From Firmicutes bacterium UBA3738 (GTDB lineage: Bacteria > Bacillota > Clostridia > Peptostreptococcales > Anaerovoracaceae): a stretch of DNA of 8,751 nucleotides. Location of the stretch: NCBI GenBank assembly GCA_002372505.1, contig DFGY01000059.1, forward strand, positions 1 to 8,751. Direction: 5' to 3'. The translations under genes were made by a program, and so were the position numbers. Each line of letters starts with the position of its first letter. Within the stretch, counting starts at the first letter, position 1. The notes under the pieces were generated by a model. The model made no database searches and had not been told where the DNA came from. It was given only the letters and a program-made list of their open reading frames with translations. This document shows, piece by piece, positions 1-7,207 of this stretch.

Positions 1-703
1 TGCATTTGAAAACAAATACGAAGACCCGTCAGCGGCTACCGTAAAGCTGGGAGGAAGCAAGAATCTGACAAAGGACGGAAGTCCGCATGCAATAACCAGC
101 GTTGGGCAGTTTAAAGTAGAAATTACAGCCGATGGAGGTAATGATGCATCAGGGTACAGTGGTCTTACCAGTGTAGTGCTCCCCATAAACATTGCCGGTG
201 AGTTCAGCACAAACGACATTACGTTCACGAAAGCCGGAACCTATGTGTTCTACATGAAAGAAGTGGGTGGCGTTGAACTGGGATACGATTATGATACGAA
301 GACTATTGCCGCAGTAGTAAAAGTTGTAAAATCAACTACGGCAAACAAGTATGATGCCGAAGTGAAATATTACGAGGACTACGGCGAAGTCAGTCAGAAG
401 GAAGTTCAGCCGATATTTAACAACACCTATACAGAAAAGAAAGTGACCTATAAAGTCACAGGTACGGATAAACCGTCAGACTTTAAGGATACTGACGTAC
501 CGGCAGAAATGGCCTATGCTAAAGGAACAATAGTTACAGTGGCAGCTCCACTTTCAACGACTAAAACGACAGATAAGGACGGAAAACCGGGCAAATGGAC
601 ATTCAGTGGCTGGACTCCCGAATCGGGAATTGCCGAATCCGATATTTCCGGTGGCAAGTTCACCATGCCCGCAAGTGACGTGGTTCTTAAAGGCGAGTGG
701 AGA
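1..703 (+). repeat. Long intragenic direct repeat, copy 1 (FctA A1 plus SHIRT)
   Basis: This stretch is almost identical to 1114-1813, at an offset of 1113 bp (371 codons). By eye, differences are scattered single bases, many of them silent, plus one codon lost in the second copy within the SHIRT-like domain (around 565-590 against 1678-1700). It encodes the end of an FctA domain, FctA domain A1 and the first SHIRT-like domain. The unit continues through domain B (725-1135), so the period is A-SHIRT-B. More copies may lie to the left of the window. Confidence 0.93.
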
Positions 704-2503
704 TTCGATGCTGCACCGGCTGCAAGCCAAAGCATTACAGGAAGCAAGACGCTTACGGATGTAAGCAATGCATCAAATCCAAAAGGAAAGAGTTTTAATG
801 CTGGAGAGTTTAAGTTTAAAGTTAAAGCCGATGCTGGCAATCCGGCAGAAGTAACGGGTGTGCCTGATGTCGAAGTGCCTGTAGGAAAGAGTGATGAATT
901 CGGCAATGGAAATATTGATTTTGGAACATGGTCCTTTGCCAAGGAAGGCGAATACAAATATACGGTGGAGGAAACAGGAACGGCACCCATAGGCTATACT
1001 TACGATGACAAGGCAGTAAGTGTCACGGTGAAGGTAAGCCACGAAGCAGGCACAAACAAGTTGAAAGTGGATAGTGTCAGCTACAGCAAGGCCGGCAGTT
1101 CCGCATCCGGTATTGCATTTGAAAACAAATACGAAGAACCGTCAGCGGCTACCGTAAAGCTGGGAGGAAGCAAGAATTTAACAAAGGACGGAAGTCCGCA
1201 TGCAATAACCAGTGTTGGGCAGTTTAAAGTAGAAATTACCGCTGATGGAGGGAATGATGCATCAGGGTACAGTGGTCTTACCAGTGTAGTGCTCCCAATA
1301 AACATTGCCGGTGAGTTTAGCACAAACGACATTACGTTCACGAAAGCCGGAACCTATGTGTTCCATATGAAAGAAGTGGGTGGCACAGAACTCGGATACG
1401 ATTATGATACGAAGACTATTGCCGCAGTAGTCGGAGTTACAAAATCAACTACGGCAAACAAGTATGATGCCGAAGTGAAATATTACGAGAACTACGGCGA
1501 AGTCAGTCAGAAGGAAGTTCAGCCGATATTTAACAACACCTATACAGAAAAGAAAGTGACCTATAAAGTCACAGGTACGGATAAACCGTCAGACTTTAAG
1601 AATACTGACATACCGGCAGAAATGATCTACGCTAAAGGAGCAATAGTTACAGTGGCATCTCCACTTGAAACAACAGCGACTTCTAAGTACGAAGTGCCCG
1701 GCAAGTGGACATTCAGCGGCTGGACTCCCGAATCGGGAATTGTCCAATCCGATATTTCCGGTGGCAAGTTCACCATGCCCGAAAATGATGTAGTGCTAAA
1801 AGGCGAGTGGATATTTACATCGAAGGGAAAGACGGATCCGGAAAAAAAGCCTACGCCCGGCTCTGACCCCAAAGATCCAAAACCGTGCTTAGTGGATCCG
1901 CCGATAAAGAAACTTGTACAGGGCGACCCGGAAAAGGCCGGCACATTCGTGTTCAAGATGAAGGCAGTATCCAATACGGCCGGGTATGCAGTAAATGAAA
2001 TGCCAATGCCGGATGGTAGCGTGAACGGTGAGAAACATAAGACCGTTGTCGGCGGAGGTGAATATGAATTCGGTATATTCGAAATAACCAAGGCCGGGGT
2101 TTACAATTACATTCTCACAGAAGTTGATGCCGAGGAAGAAGGCTACACTTATGACACCACCCGCTATACCGTTACATACACGGTAACTGAATCAGGTGGA
2201 GCCTTAAGCGCAGTGAGAGTAATAAAAGACCAGACTGGCAAAGAGTGTGAAACAGTAGAGTTCCTTAACATTTACGAGGGGTCAAAGTCAGATGCGGATA
2301 ATAAAGACAATGACGAAGACAAGACGGTAAATAAGGTAAAGAAAGTTAAGAAAGTAAAGAAAGAAAAGGTTCAGACGGTTAAAACTCTTGACAAAACAGG
2401 GGACGACTTTGCCATGATTCCCTGGATGGTAGCGTTGGTATTGTCAGCATTGGGAGTAATAGCTGCGCCCCTTGTACGCCGTGAAAAAAAGAGCAGGTCG
2501 TAA
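2..2503 (+). CDS. Sortase-anchored repeat adhesin, FctA-type isopeptide and SHIRT-like domains (5' partial)
   Basis: The reading frame is open from the left edge, so the gene starts outside the window; 833 residues are visible. In visible numbering the order is: the tail of an FctA/Spy0128-like domain (FENKY), FctA-like domain A1 (about 12-144), SHIRT-like domain (148-236, ending FTMPASDVVLKGEW), FctA-like domain B (242-378), A2 (384-514), a second SHIRT-like domain (519-604), a Pro/Lys linker, and a C-terminal FctA-like domain (about 629-759). Each FctA-like unit has the Lys, Glu (YTVEE, MKEV, LTEV) and Asn (FNNTY, FENKY, FLNIY) expected of Lys-Asn isopeptide pilin domains. The end is a sorting signal: LDKTG at 796-800, a hydrophobic segment and an RREKKSRS tail, so the protein should be sortase-linked to peptidoglycan or a pilus. 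A role as a stalk or adhesin is inferred. The GTG at 176 is internal and not a real start. The convergent glgP terminator overlaps the last codons. Confidence 0.93.
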   Translation, partial: AFENKYEDPSAATVKLGGSKNLTKDGSPHAITSVGQFKVEITADGGNDASGYSGLTSVVLPINIAGEFSTNDITFTKAGTYVFYMKEVGGVELGYDYDTKTIAAVVKVVKSTTANKYDAEVKYYEDYGEVSQKEVQPIFNNTYTEKKVTYKVTGTDKPSDFKDTDVPAEMAYAKGTIVTVAAPLSTTKTTDKDGKPGKWTFSGWTPESGIAESDISGGKFTMPASDVVLKGEWRFDAAPAASQSITGSKTLTDVSNASNPKGKSFNAGEFKFKVKADAGNPAEVTGVPDVEVPVGKSDEFGNGNIDFGTWSFAKEGEYKYTVEETGTAPIGYTYDDKAVSVTVKVSHEAGTNKLKVDSVSYSKAGSSASGIAFENKYEEPSAATVKLGGSKNLTKDGSPHAITSVGQFKVEITADGGNDASGYSGLTSVVLPINIAGEFSTNDITFTKAGTYVFHMKEVGGTELGYDYDTKTIAAVVGVTKSTTANKYDAEVKYYENYGEVSQKEVQPIFNNTYTEKKVTYKVTGTDKPSDFKNTDIPAEMIYAKGAIVTVASPLETTATSKYEVPGKWTFSGWTPESGIVQSDISGGKFTMPENDVVLKGEWIFTSKGKTDPEKKPTPGSDPKDPKPCLVDPPIKKLVQGDPEKAGTFVFKMKAVSNTAGYAVNEMPMPDGSVNGEKHKTVVGGGEYEFGIFEITKAGVYNYILTEVDAEEEGYTYDTTRYTVTYTVTESGGALSAVRVIKDQTGKECETVEFLNIYEGSKSDADNKDNDEDKTVNKVKKVKKVKKEKVQTVKTLDKTGDDFAMIPWMVALVLSALGVIAAPLVRREKKSRS
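1114..1813 (+). repeat. Long intragenic direct repeat, copy 2 (FctA A2 plus SHIRT)
   Basis: Second copy of the block at 1-703, beginning TGCATTTGAAAACAAATACG and ending at GGCGAGTGG. It encodes the FENKYEEPSAA junction, FctA domain A2 and the second SHIRT-like domain. Similarity stops just after the SHIRT domain, where the protein changes to a linker (SKGKTDPEKKPTPG) instead of another domain B. The high identity suggests recent duplication or gene conversion between copies. Confidence 0.93.
2336..2362 (+). repeat. Three 9-bp tandem repeats coding Val-Lys-Lys
   Basis: Units 2336-2344, 2345-2353 and 2354-2362 read GTAAAGAAA, GTTAAGAAA and GTAAAGAAA. They lie in the linker just before the sorting motif, after an acidic run (SDADNKDNDEDK). 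Slippage here would change linker length in frame. Confidence 0.85.
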
Positions 2504-2511
2504 ACCTGCTC
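2484..2511 (-). terminator. Intrinsic terminator of the glgA-glgP transcript
   Basis: On the minus strand, GAGCAGGT, loop TTACG and ACCTGCTC form an 8-bp perfect stem followed by seven T. It begins 19 bases past the glgP stop codon. There is no T-run on the plus-strand side, so it works in one direction only. The structure lies in the last codons of the convergent adhesin gene, whose TAA stop falls in the hairpin loop. Confidence 0.9.
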
Positions 2512-2529
2512 CTGGAGTAAATCGCTAAA

Positions 2530-4980
2530 CTAGATTACCGGCTTTGTATGCCATATGAATTTAGCATAATCGTCTATAGCGCGGTCTGCTGCAAAGCGGG
2601 CCGCTTTTGCTATATTGTCGACGGACATAGTGTTCCAGCGAGTGCGGTCCTCGTAGGCAGCTGCCAGTTCGTCGTGTACACGGCAGTAATCTTCAAAGTC
2701 CAGCATGCACATATAGGGGTCTGCAATGCTGTATGAAGGCTCCAGCAAATACTTCTTAAGGTTATTAAAGTCCTTGCCGTTAAAGCCGTGACCAATGGCG
2801 TCTACAACATTTCTCAGCTGCTCATTTGAGTTGTAATAATCTGCTGCGTTATAGCCCTTCTGCAGATTTTCTCGTACCTCGTTTTCCCTCTGGCCGAATA
2901 TGAATATGCTGTCATCGCCTACGGCTTCATGAATTTCCACGTTGGCGCCGTCCATGGTTCCGATGGTAATAGCACCGTTAATCATCATTTTCATGTTACC
3001 TGTGCCGCTGGCTTCTTTACCTGCCAGTGAAATCTGTTCAGATACTTCCGTTGCAGGCATAAGGGTTTCAGCCATAGAGACGCTATAATTCTCGAGGAAT
3101 ACTACCTTCAGCTTCTCTGCAATCTTCGGATCCTTTTCAATTTCCGCGCTCAGGTTGGCTATGAGCTGGATTACGGACTTGGCCAGGAAGTAGCTGGGAG
3201 CCGCCTTTGCTGCGAAGAGATAAGTTTCCGGGCGCACATCCAGGTTTGGATTCTTTTTTAGCTCCAGATATTTTGAGACGATTCTCATCGCGTTGAGAAG
3301 CTGCCTCTTGTATTCATGCATACGCTTGGCCTGGACGATAAATACGGAGTCCGGGTCAACGTCGATTCCCATATCTTTTTTAATCTTGTCCGACATACGG
3401 ACTTTATTATTTCTCTTTATAACGTCCAGTCTCTCGTGGACGGATTTGTCGTTGGAGAAGTGAATAAAATCTTCCAGCTTTGTTCCGTTGTGGTGATAGG
3501 TGTCGCCGATGCATTCGTCAATAAGCTTTGTCAGCTCCGGGTTAGACTGGCACAGCCATCTGCGGTATGCGATGCCGTTGGTCACATTGGTAAACTTATC
3601 CGGGTCGGCCAGGAAGTAATCGTGGAACAGGTCATCCCTCAAAATCTGGGAGTGGAGCGCTGAAACTCCGTTGACCTTGTGTGAGCCGATTACGGACATG
3701 TTGGCCATGCGTACCTGCTGGTCGCCGAGAATGGCCATGTAATTGATTTTTCCTGTGTCTCCGGGGAAGATGTGTTCCATGTCTTCTCTGAATCTGCGGT
3801 CAATCTCACATATGATTGAGTAAATACGCGGCATCATGGAGCGAACCAGGTCGCTGTTCCACTTTTCAAGAGCCTCGGCAAGAACAGTGTGGTTGGTGTA
3901 GGAAACTGTGTTAATTACACGCTCCCACGCGTAATCCCAGTCGCAGCCGTAGTCGTCCATGAATATTCTCATTAGCTCAGGGACGCAGAGGGCAGGGTGG
4001 GTGTCGTTAATATGAATGACCGTCTTCTTATGGAAATTATCCAGTGAACCGTGTAGGCGGTACTGGTTTCTTACAATGTTCTGGCAGGAAGCGGATACCA
4101 TAAAGTACTGCTGCTTCAGTCTCAGCTCTTTTCCTTCCTCGATGTTGTCGGCAGGGTAGAGAACTTTTGTAATCAGCTCAGCGCTGTTATTTTTCTGAGC
4201 CGCTCTCGTAAAGTCTCCGCTGTTGAATAGATCCATGTCAAAGCCTTCATAGTCACGGGCCAGCCAAAGTCTCAGCTTGCTCACAGCTTCGCTGTCTGCT
4301 CCGGACACGTACATGTCGTAGGGAATGGCTTCGACAATCTGAGGATTGTTCAGTGTGTACTTCATGCCTTCATCGGTCCATTCCTCGTTGTATTCACCGT
4401 AGAAGTTTACCTTAAATGTGTCGTCTTCTCTGGGATTCAGCCATACCCGGCCGCCGGGGAGCCAGTTGTCGGGAAGCTCTACCTGCCAGCCGTCTACGAT
4501 TTTCTGCTTGAAGAGGCCGTACTGGTAGCAGAGAGAATAGCCTGTGGCATCATAACCCGCAGTTGCCAGGGCGTCCATGAAGCAGGCAGCAAGTCTTCCC
4601 AGACCACCGTTTCCAAGACCTGCATCAGGCTCCTGGTCGTAAAGATCCGTAACTTCCATGTTACGTTCTTTAAGAAGGTCGCTGACAATTTCCGTTTCAC
4701 CCAAGTTGTACAGATTATTCTTAAGGGACTGACCCATTAGAAATTCCATGCAAATGTAGCAAATCTTTTTACGGTCGGATTCCTTCTTTTCTACTTCCTT
4801 GCGCTTCTCGTTGAAGACCATACGCTTTGCGTACAGATGATTATTTACTGTATTTGCAACGGCCTTATAGAGCTCCGCCTCAGTGGCTTCTTCAAATGTA
4901 GTGTGAAGGGTGTTGGACAGAAAGGATTCCATCTCTTCCCTGAATTCTTTAACTTTTTTTCTCTCTGATTTTTTAGCCAT
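2530..4980 (-). CDS. glgP: Glycogen/starch phosphorylase (GT35)
   Basis: The 816-residue protein is the usual length for bacterial glycogen or maltodextrin phosphorylase (EC 2.4.1.1), a cytosolic PLP enzyme that releases glucose 1-phosphate from alpha-1,4-glucan ends. Family blocks run in order: CMEFLMGQSLKNNL, DAGLGNGGLGRLAACFMDAL, HINDTHPALCVPELM, TNHTVLAEALEKW, NVTNGIAYRRWL, VQAKRMHEYKRQLLN, and the PLP site EASGTGNMKMMINGA, with the PLP lysine at K664 (2989-2991). TNGIAYRRW in place of TNGVTPRRW is, as I recall, common in clostridial members. The ATG has a good upstream site (GAAGGAAGG, then TATT). It lies 40 bp after glgA on the same strand with no terminator between them, so the two are probably co-transcribed. 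The choice between glycogen and maltodextrin as substrate cannot be settled from sequence; the glgA partner favours glycogen. Confidence 0.97.
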   Translation of the reverse strand: MAKKSERKKVKEFREEMESFLSNTLHTTFEEATEAELYKAVANTVNNHLYAKRMVFNEKRKEVEKKESDRKKICYICMEFLMGQSLKNNLYNLGETEIVSDLLKERNMEVTDLYDQEPDAGLGNGGLGRLAACFMDALATAGYDATGYSLCYQYGLFKQKIVDGWQVELPDNWLPGGRVWLNPREDDTFKVNFYGEYNEEWTDEGMKYTLNNPQIVEAIPYDMYVSGADSEAVSKLRLWLARDYEGFDMDLFNSGDFTRAAQKNNSAELITKVLYPADNIEEGKELRLKQQYFMVSASCQNIVRNQYRLHGSLDNFHKKTVIHINDTHPALCVPELMRIFMDDYGCDWDYAWERVINTVSYTNHTVLAEALEKWNSDLVRSMMPRIYSIICEIDRRFREDMEHIFPGDTGKINYMAILGDQQVRMANMSVIGSHKVNGVSALHSQILRDDLFHDYFLADPDKFTNVTNGIAYRRWLCQSNPELTKLIDECIGDTYHHNGTKLEDFIHFSNDKSVHERLDVIKRNNKVRMSDKIKKDMGIDVDPDSVFIVQAKRMHEYKRQLLNAMRIVSKYLELKKNPNLDVRPETYLFAAKAAPSYFLAKSVIQLIANLSAEIEKDPKIAEKLKVVFLENYSVSMAETLMPATEVSEQISLAGKEASGTGNMKMMINGAITIGTMDGANVEIHEAVGDDSIFIFGQRENEVRENLQKGYNAADYYNSNEQLRNVVDAIGHGFNGKDFNNLKKYLLEPSYSIADPYMCMLDFEDYCRVHDELAAAYEDRTRWNTMSVDNIAKAARFAADRAIDDYAKFIWHTKPVI

Positions 4981-5020
4981 AATACCTTCCTTCTTATTCT
5001 CCTTTTTATTCTATTAATAT

Positions 5021-6448
5021 TTAGCGTGCAAGCAGAGATTCATACATTTCCCTGTACTGGTTTGCTGAATTACTCCAGCCAAAGTCGATTTTCAAATCAT
5101 GCTCTACGAGTTTCTTCCAGTTTTTCTTTGATTGATACAGTTCTATGGCACGGACTATTGCTCCGTAAAGCTCGCCTGAGTCATATGAATCAAATACGAA
5201 GCCGTTTCCGTCCCCTAGGGTGCAGTCTGTAATTGAGTCTGCCAGGCCGCCGGTTTTGCGAACTATGGGTACGTCTCCATATCTGCAACCAATCATTTGT
5301 GTCAGGCCGCAGGGCTCGCTTCTGGAGGGTACCAGGAGCACATCGCCGCCGGCATATATTTTGTGTGACATGGCTGCATCGAATTTAATAATACAGCGAG
5401 CCTTATCAGGATGTCGCGCCTCAAGACCGTGGAAGAAATTTTCATATTCTTCATCGCCGGTGCCCAGCATTACGAACTGTACATTATATTTATCAAGAAT
5501 TGAGTCCATTATGTCGCGGACCAGATCCATTCCCTTTGCGGCTACCAGCCTGGATACCATGGTAATAATCATGTTGTCATTTTCCGGCAGGGCAAGGGAT
5601 TTCTGAAGATCACTCTTACATTCCGCCTTCCCGGTTAGATCTTTGGCGCTGTAGTTTGAAGTTATGTCCGGATCTTTTTCCGGATTGTACAGACTTGTGT
5701 TTATACCATTTAATATGCCGCGCATCTTATGCTCGTTGCGCCTTATTATTTCCTCCATTCCCCAGGAGAAGAAGGGGTCTTTGAGCTCATTTCCATAGGT
5801 TGGACTGACGGTGCTCACCATGCCGGCGCACTCGATTCCGCCCTTCATGAGATTGACGCCTTTCTCGAACTTCAGCACATGATGGTAATTGTCCGGCACG
5901 CCCAGGAAATCCTCGAAGGCGCTGATGCCGTAGTAGCCCTGGTATTCGATATTGTGAATGCTGAATACGGTCTGCATGAATTCTCGCTTGTAAAGGGAAG
6001 TCTGATAGACCGGGATCATTGCCGTCTGCCAGTCGTTGGCGTGAATAATATCCGGTACGAAATCGGGAATAATCCCCAGAATTTCAAAGACAGCCTTGGA
6101 AAAATAGGCGAACCTTTCCCCGTCGTCGTAGTGACCGTAAAGGCCGTCACGTTTGAAGTAGTACTCGTTGTCAATGAAGTAATAGGTTACGCCCTGATAT
6201 CTCATTTCGAAGAGGCCAACGTACTGCTCCCGCCAGGTAACGCCTACAATGCCCTGGCCCAGGAATGTCATCTTCTCTCTATATTCATCGGCAATCTGCC
6301 CGTAAAGGGGCATGATCACCCTGCATTCTATATTTCTCTTTCTGTTTAGAGCACGGGGAAGAGAGCCCGCTACTTCGCCCAGTCCCCCTGAGTTGGCGAA
6401 GGGTACACACTCAGGTGTAGCGAACAAAATATTAATCTTCTTATTCAT
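5021..6448 (-). CDS. glgA: Glycogen synthase (GT5)
   Basis: The 475-residue protein is the normal length for bacterial glycogen synthase (EC 2.4.1.21), which adds glucose from a nucleotide sugar, usually ADP-glucose, to the glucan non-reducing end. Visible motifs are PFANSGGLGEVAGSLPRAL near the N-terminus, HANDWQT (H136), FSIHNIEYQGYYG, SRLVAAKGMDL, GTGDEEYE, and PSRSEPCGLTQM with catalytic-type E378, then RKTGGLADS. The usual KxGGL nucleotide-binding lysine is Asn19 here (NSGGL), which is unusual. I chose the ATG at 6448: it follows GGAGGAAAG with an 8-base gap from GGAGG. The upstream in-frame TTG at 6463 overlaps that ribosome binding site. It is followed 40 bp later by glgP. glgC, glgD and glgB are not in the window. 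Confidence 0.96.
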   Translation of the reverse strand: MNKKINILFATPECVPFANSGGLGEVAGSLPRALNRKRNIECRVIMPLYGQIADEYREKMTFLGQGIVGVTWREQYVGLFEMRYQGVTYYFIDNEYYFKRDGLYGHYDDGERFAYFSKAVFEILGIIPDFVPDIIHANDWQTAMIPVYQTSLYKREFMQTVFSIHNIEYQGYYGISAFEDFLGVPDNYHHVLKFEKGVNLMKGGIECAGMVSTVSPTYGNELKDPFFSWGMEEIIRRNEHKMRGILNGINTSLYNPEKDPDITSNYSAKDLTGKAECKSDLQKSLALPENDNMIITMVSRLVAAKGMDLVRDIMDSILDKYNVQFVMLGTGDEEYENFFHGLEARHPDKARCIIKFDAAMSHKIYAGGDVLLVPSRSEPCGLTQMIGCRYGDVPIVRKTGGLADSITDCTLGDGNGFVFDSYDSGELYGAIVRAIELYQSKKNWKKLVEHDLKIDFGWSNSANQYREMYESLLAR

Positions 6449-6475
6449 AGAACTTTCCTCCAAAAATTATTACTC

Positions 6476-6504
6476 ATGTTACCACAGATACCCGGGCATT
6501 ACAA
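6476..6504 (-). promoter_or_regulatory. Predicted promoter of glgA-glgP
   Basis: On the minus strand TTGTAA (6499-6504), a 17-bp spacer and TAACAT (6476-6481) form a sigma-70/A-type promoter. The -10 is extended by TGG just upstream. The start point would be near 6469, giving a leader of about 20 bases that contains the GGAGG site. The -35 lies four bases from the palindromic repeat at 6509-6564. Confidence 0.55.
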
Positions 6505-6508
6505 GGGA

Positions 6509-6564
6509 GGCGTTTCACGGGGACAGGCTTTTTGTTACGCTGCCGGCAGCTCCCGTGAAACGCC
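6509..6564. repeat. REP-like palindromic repeat, copy 1 (shortened form)
   Basis: Outer arms GGCGTTTCACGGG (6509-6521) and CCCGTGAAACGCC (6552-6564) are a perfect 13-bp inverted repeat. Inside is a second perfect palindrome, GCTGCCGGCAGC (6539-6550). The left part, 6510-6540, matches 7210-7240 at 30 of 31 bases. Unlike copy 2, the right side lacks the complement of the GACAGGCTTTTTGTT segment, so it looks like a rearranged or partly deleted relative. It lies 2 bp past the ygjV-like stop. No T-run follows on either strand, so it is not a standard terminator. Confidence 0.85.
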
Positions 6565-6566
6565 TA

Positions 6567-7187
6567 TTATAATCCCTTTTCGTAAATACCGTTTCGCTCG
6601 TTGAACCGAAGCTTATTAAGATAGGCCATGTGATTGGCAGTTGGCCCTCCATAGGTGAGCCTGCGTATACCTTCCTCCTTCAGACGAATTGAAAGAAATT
6701 CTCCAATCGAAAAGTCGCGGTACTTAGGAAGTGAATAATCCAGCAGCATATCAAGAGTTCCGTCTTCGGTTTTATTTCCCAGCACAATTCCCGCCGGAGC
6801 ACCGGCGCAGGTTATTATATAACAGGTACCGATGGAGTCTCTATCCTGATCGGAAGAAAGAGCAATGCCCGGAAAGTATGTTTCAATGTCCTCGGATTGC
6901 CTGGTCAGAAGGTTCTGCAGAAATAGGTCATCCTTCCTCACTTTCACCAGCTCGTATTCCTTGCCGGTATGCCGCATCTTCCATAGAAATCGCACATTGA
7001 TGAGGGCCAGGCAGAGATTCATTATCGCCGTGGGATAAGAATGGATAATCAGCGCGTACACCATAAAAATGACGCTGCCTATGGTATTTACAATTCTCAG
7101 TTTATAAACCGATGTCATGAGAAATGACACCAGCACTATGGCCGATCCTATATAACCGACTCCTTCAATAATATAATGAGTATTCAT
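6567..7187 (-). CDS. YgjV-family membrane protein with GNAT-like C-terminal domain
   Basis: The 206-residue protein has two parts. Residues 1-72 contain three hydrophobic segments (about 8-28, 33-50, 53-70), with GYIGSAIVLVSFLMTSVYKL and IHSYPTAIMN, resembling the Imp-YgjV family of unknown function. Residues from about 78 to 206 are soluble and resemble a GNAT-type fold (AGIVLGN, LDMLLDYSLPKYRDFSIGEF, then MAYLNKLRFNE), but a clear R/QxxGxG acetyl-CoA loop is not visible, so activity is uncertain. I recall similar YgjV plus GNAT-like proteins in Bacteroidota and Bacillota. The ATG at 7187 has no Shine-Dalgarno sequence and sits directly at the predicted transcription start, so the mRNA may be leaderless. 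The gene is bracketed by palindromic repeats 2 bp past its stop and 20 bp before its start. With no terminator visible, read-through into glgA is possible. Confidence 0.8.
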   Translation of the reverse strand: MNTHYIIEGVGYIGSAIVLVSFLMTSVYKLRIVNTIGSVIFMVYALIIHSYPTAIMNLCLALINVRFLWKMRHTGKEYELVKVRKDDLFLQNLLTRQSEDIETYFPGIALSSDQDRDSIGTCYIITCAGAPAGIVLGNKTEDGTLDMLLDYSLPKYRDFSIGEFLSIRLKEEGIRRLTYGGPTANHMAYLNKLRFNERNGIYEKGL

Positions 7188-7193
7188 GCAAGA

Positions 7194-7202
7194 ATTATAT
7201 CA
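7194..7202 (-). promoter_or_regulatory. Extended -10 promoter of the ygjV-like gene
   Basis: The minus strand reads TGATATAAT: a perfect TATAAT preceded by TGn. Six bases separate it from the ATG, so the A of ATG falls at the expected +1. No -35 is seen; the -35 position falls inside the 83-bp palindrome and reads CCCCGT. Confidence 0.55.
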
Positions 7203-7207
7203 TAAGA

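Noticed and set aside
176..178. GTG as start of the adhesin gene
   Set aside because: The frame is open to the left edge and codes for domain sequence conserved in the second repeat; there is no ribosome binding site.
514..2091. Minus-strand open frames inside the adhesin (514-990, 773-1042, 1081-1341, 1627-2091)
   Set aside because: They mirror the repeated coding sequence, show no family features and have no ribosome binding sites.
5729..6349. 206-codon plus-strand frame opposite glgA
   Set aside because: It is antisense to well-conserved glgA motifs and no independent protein family is recognisable.
6449..6463. TTG at 6463 as start of glgA
   Set aside because: It overlaps the GGAGG site that serves the ATG at 6448, and homologues begin at about MNKKINILF.
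6568..6573. Plus-strand TATAAT
   Set aside because: It lies at the end of the ygjV-like gene with no -35 or TGn and no downstream plus-strand gene.
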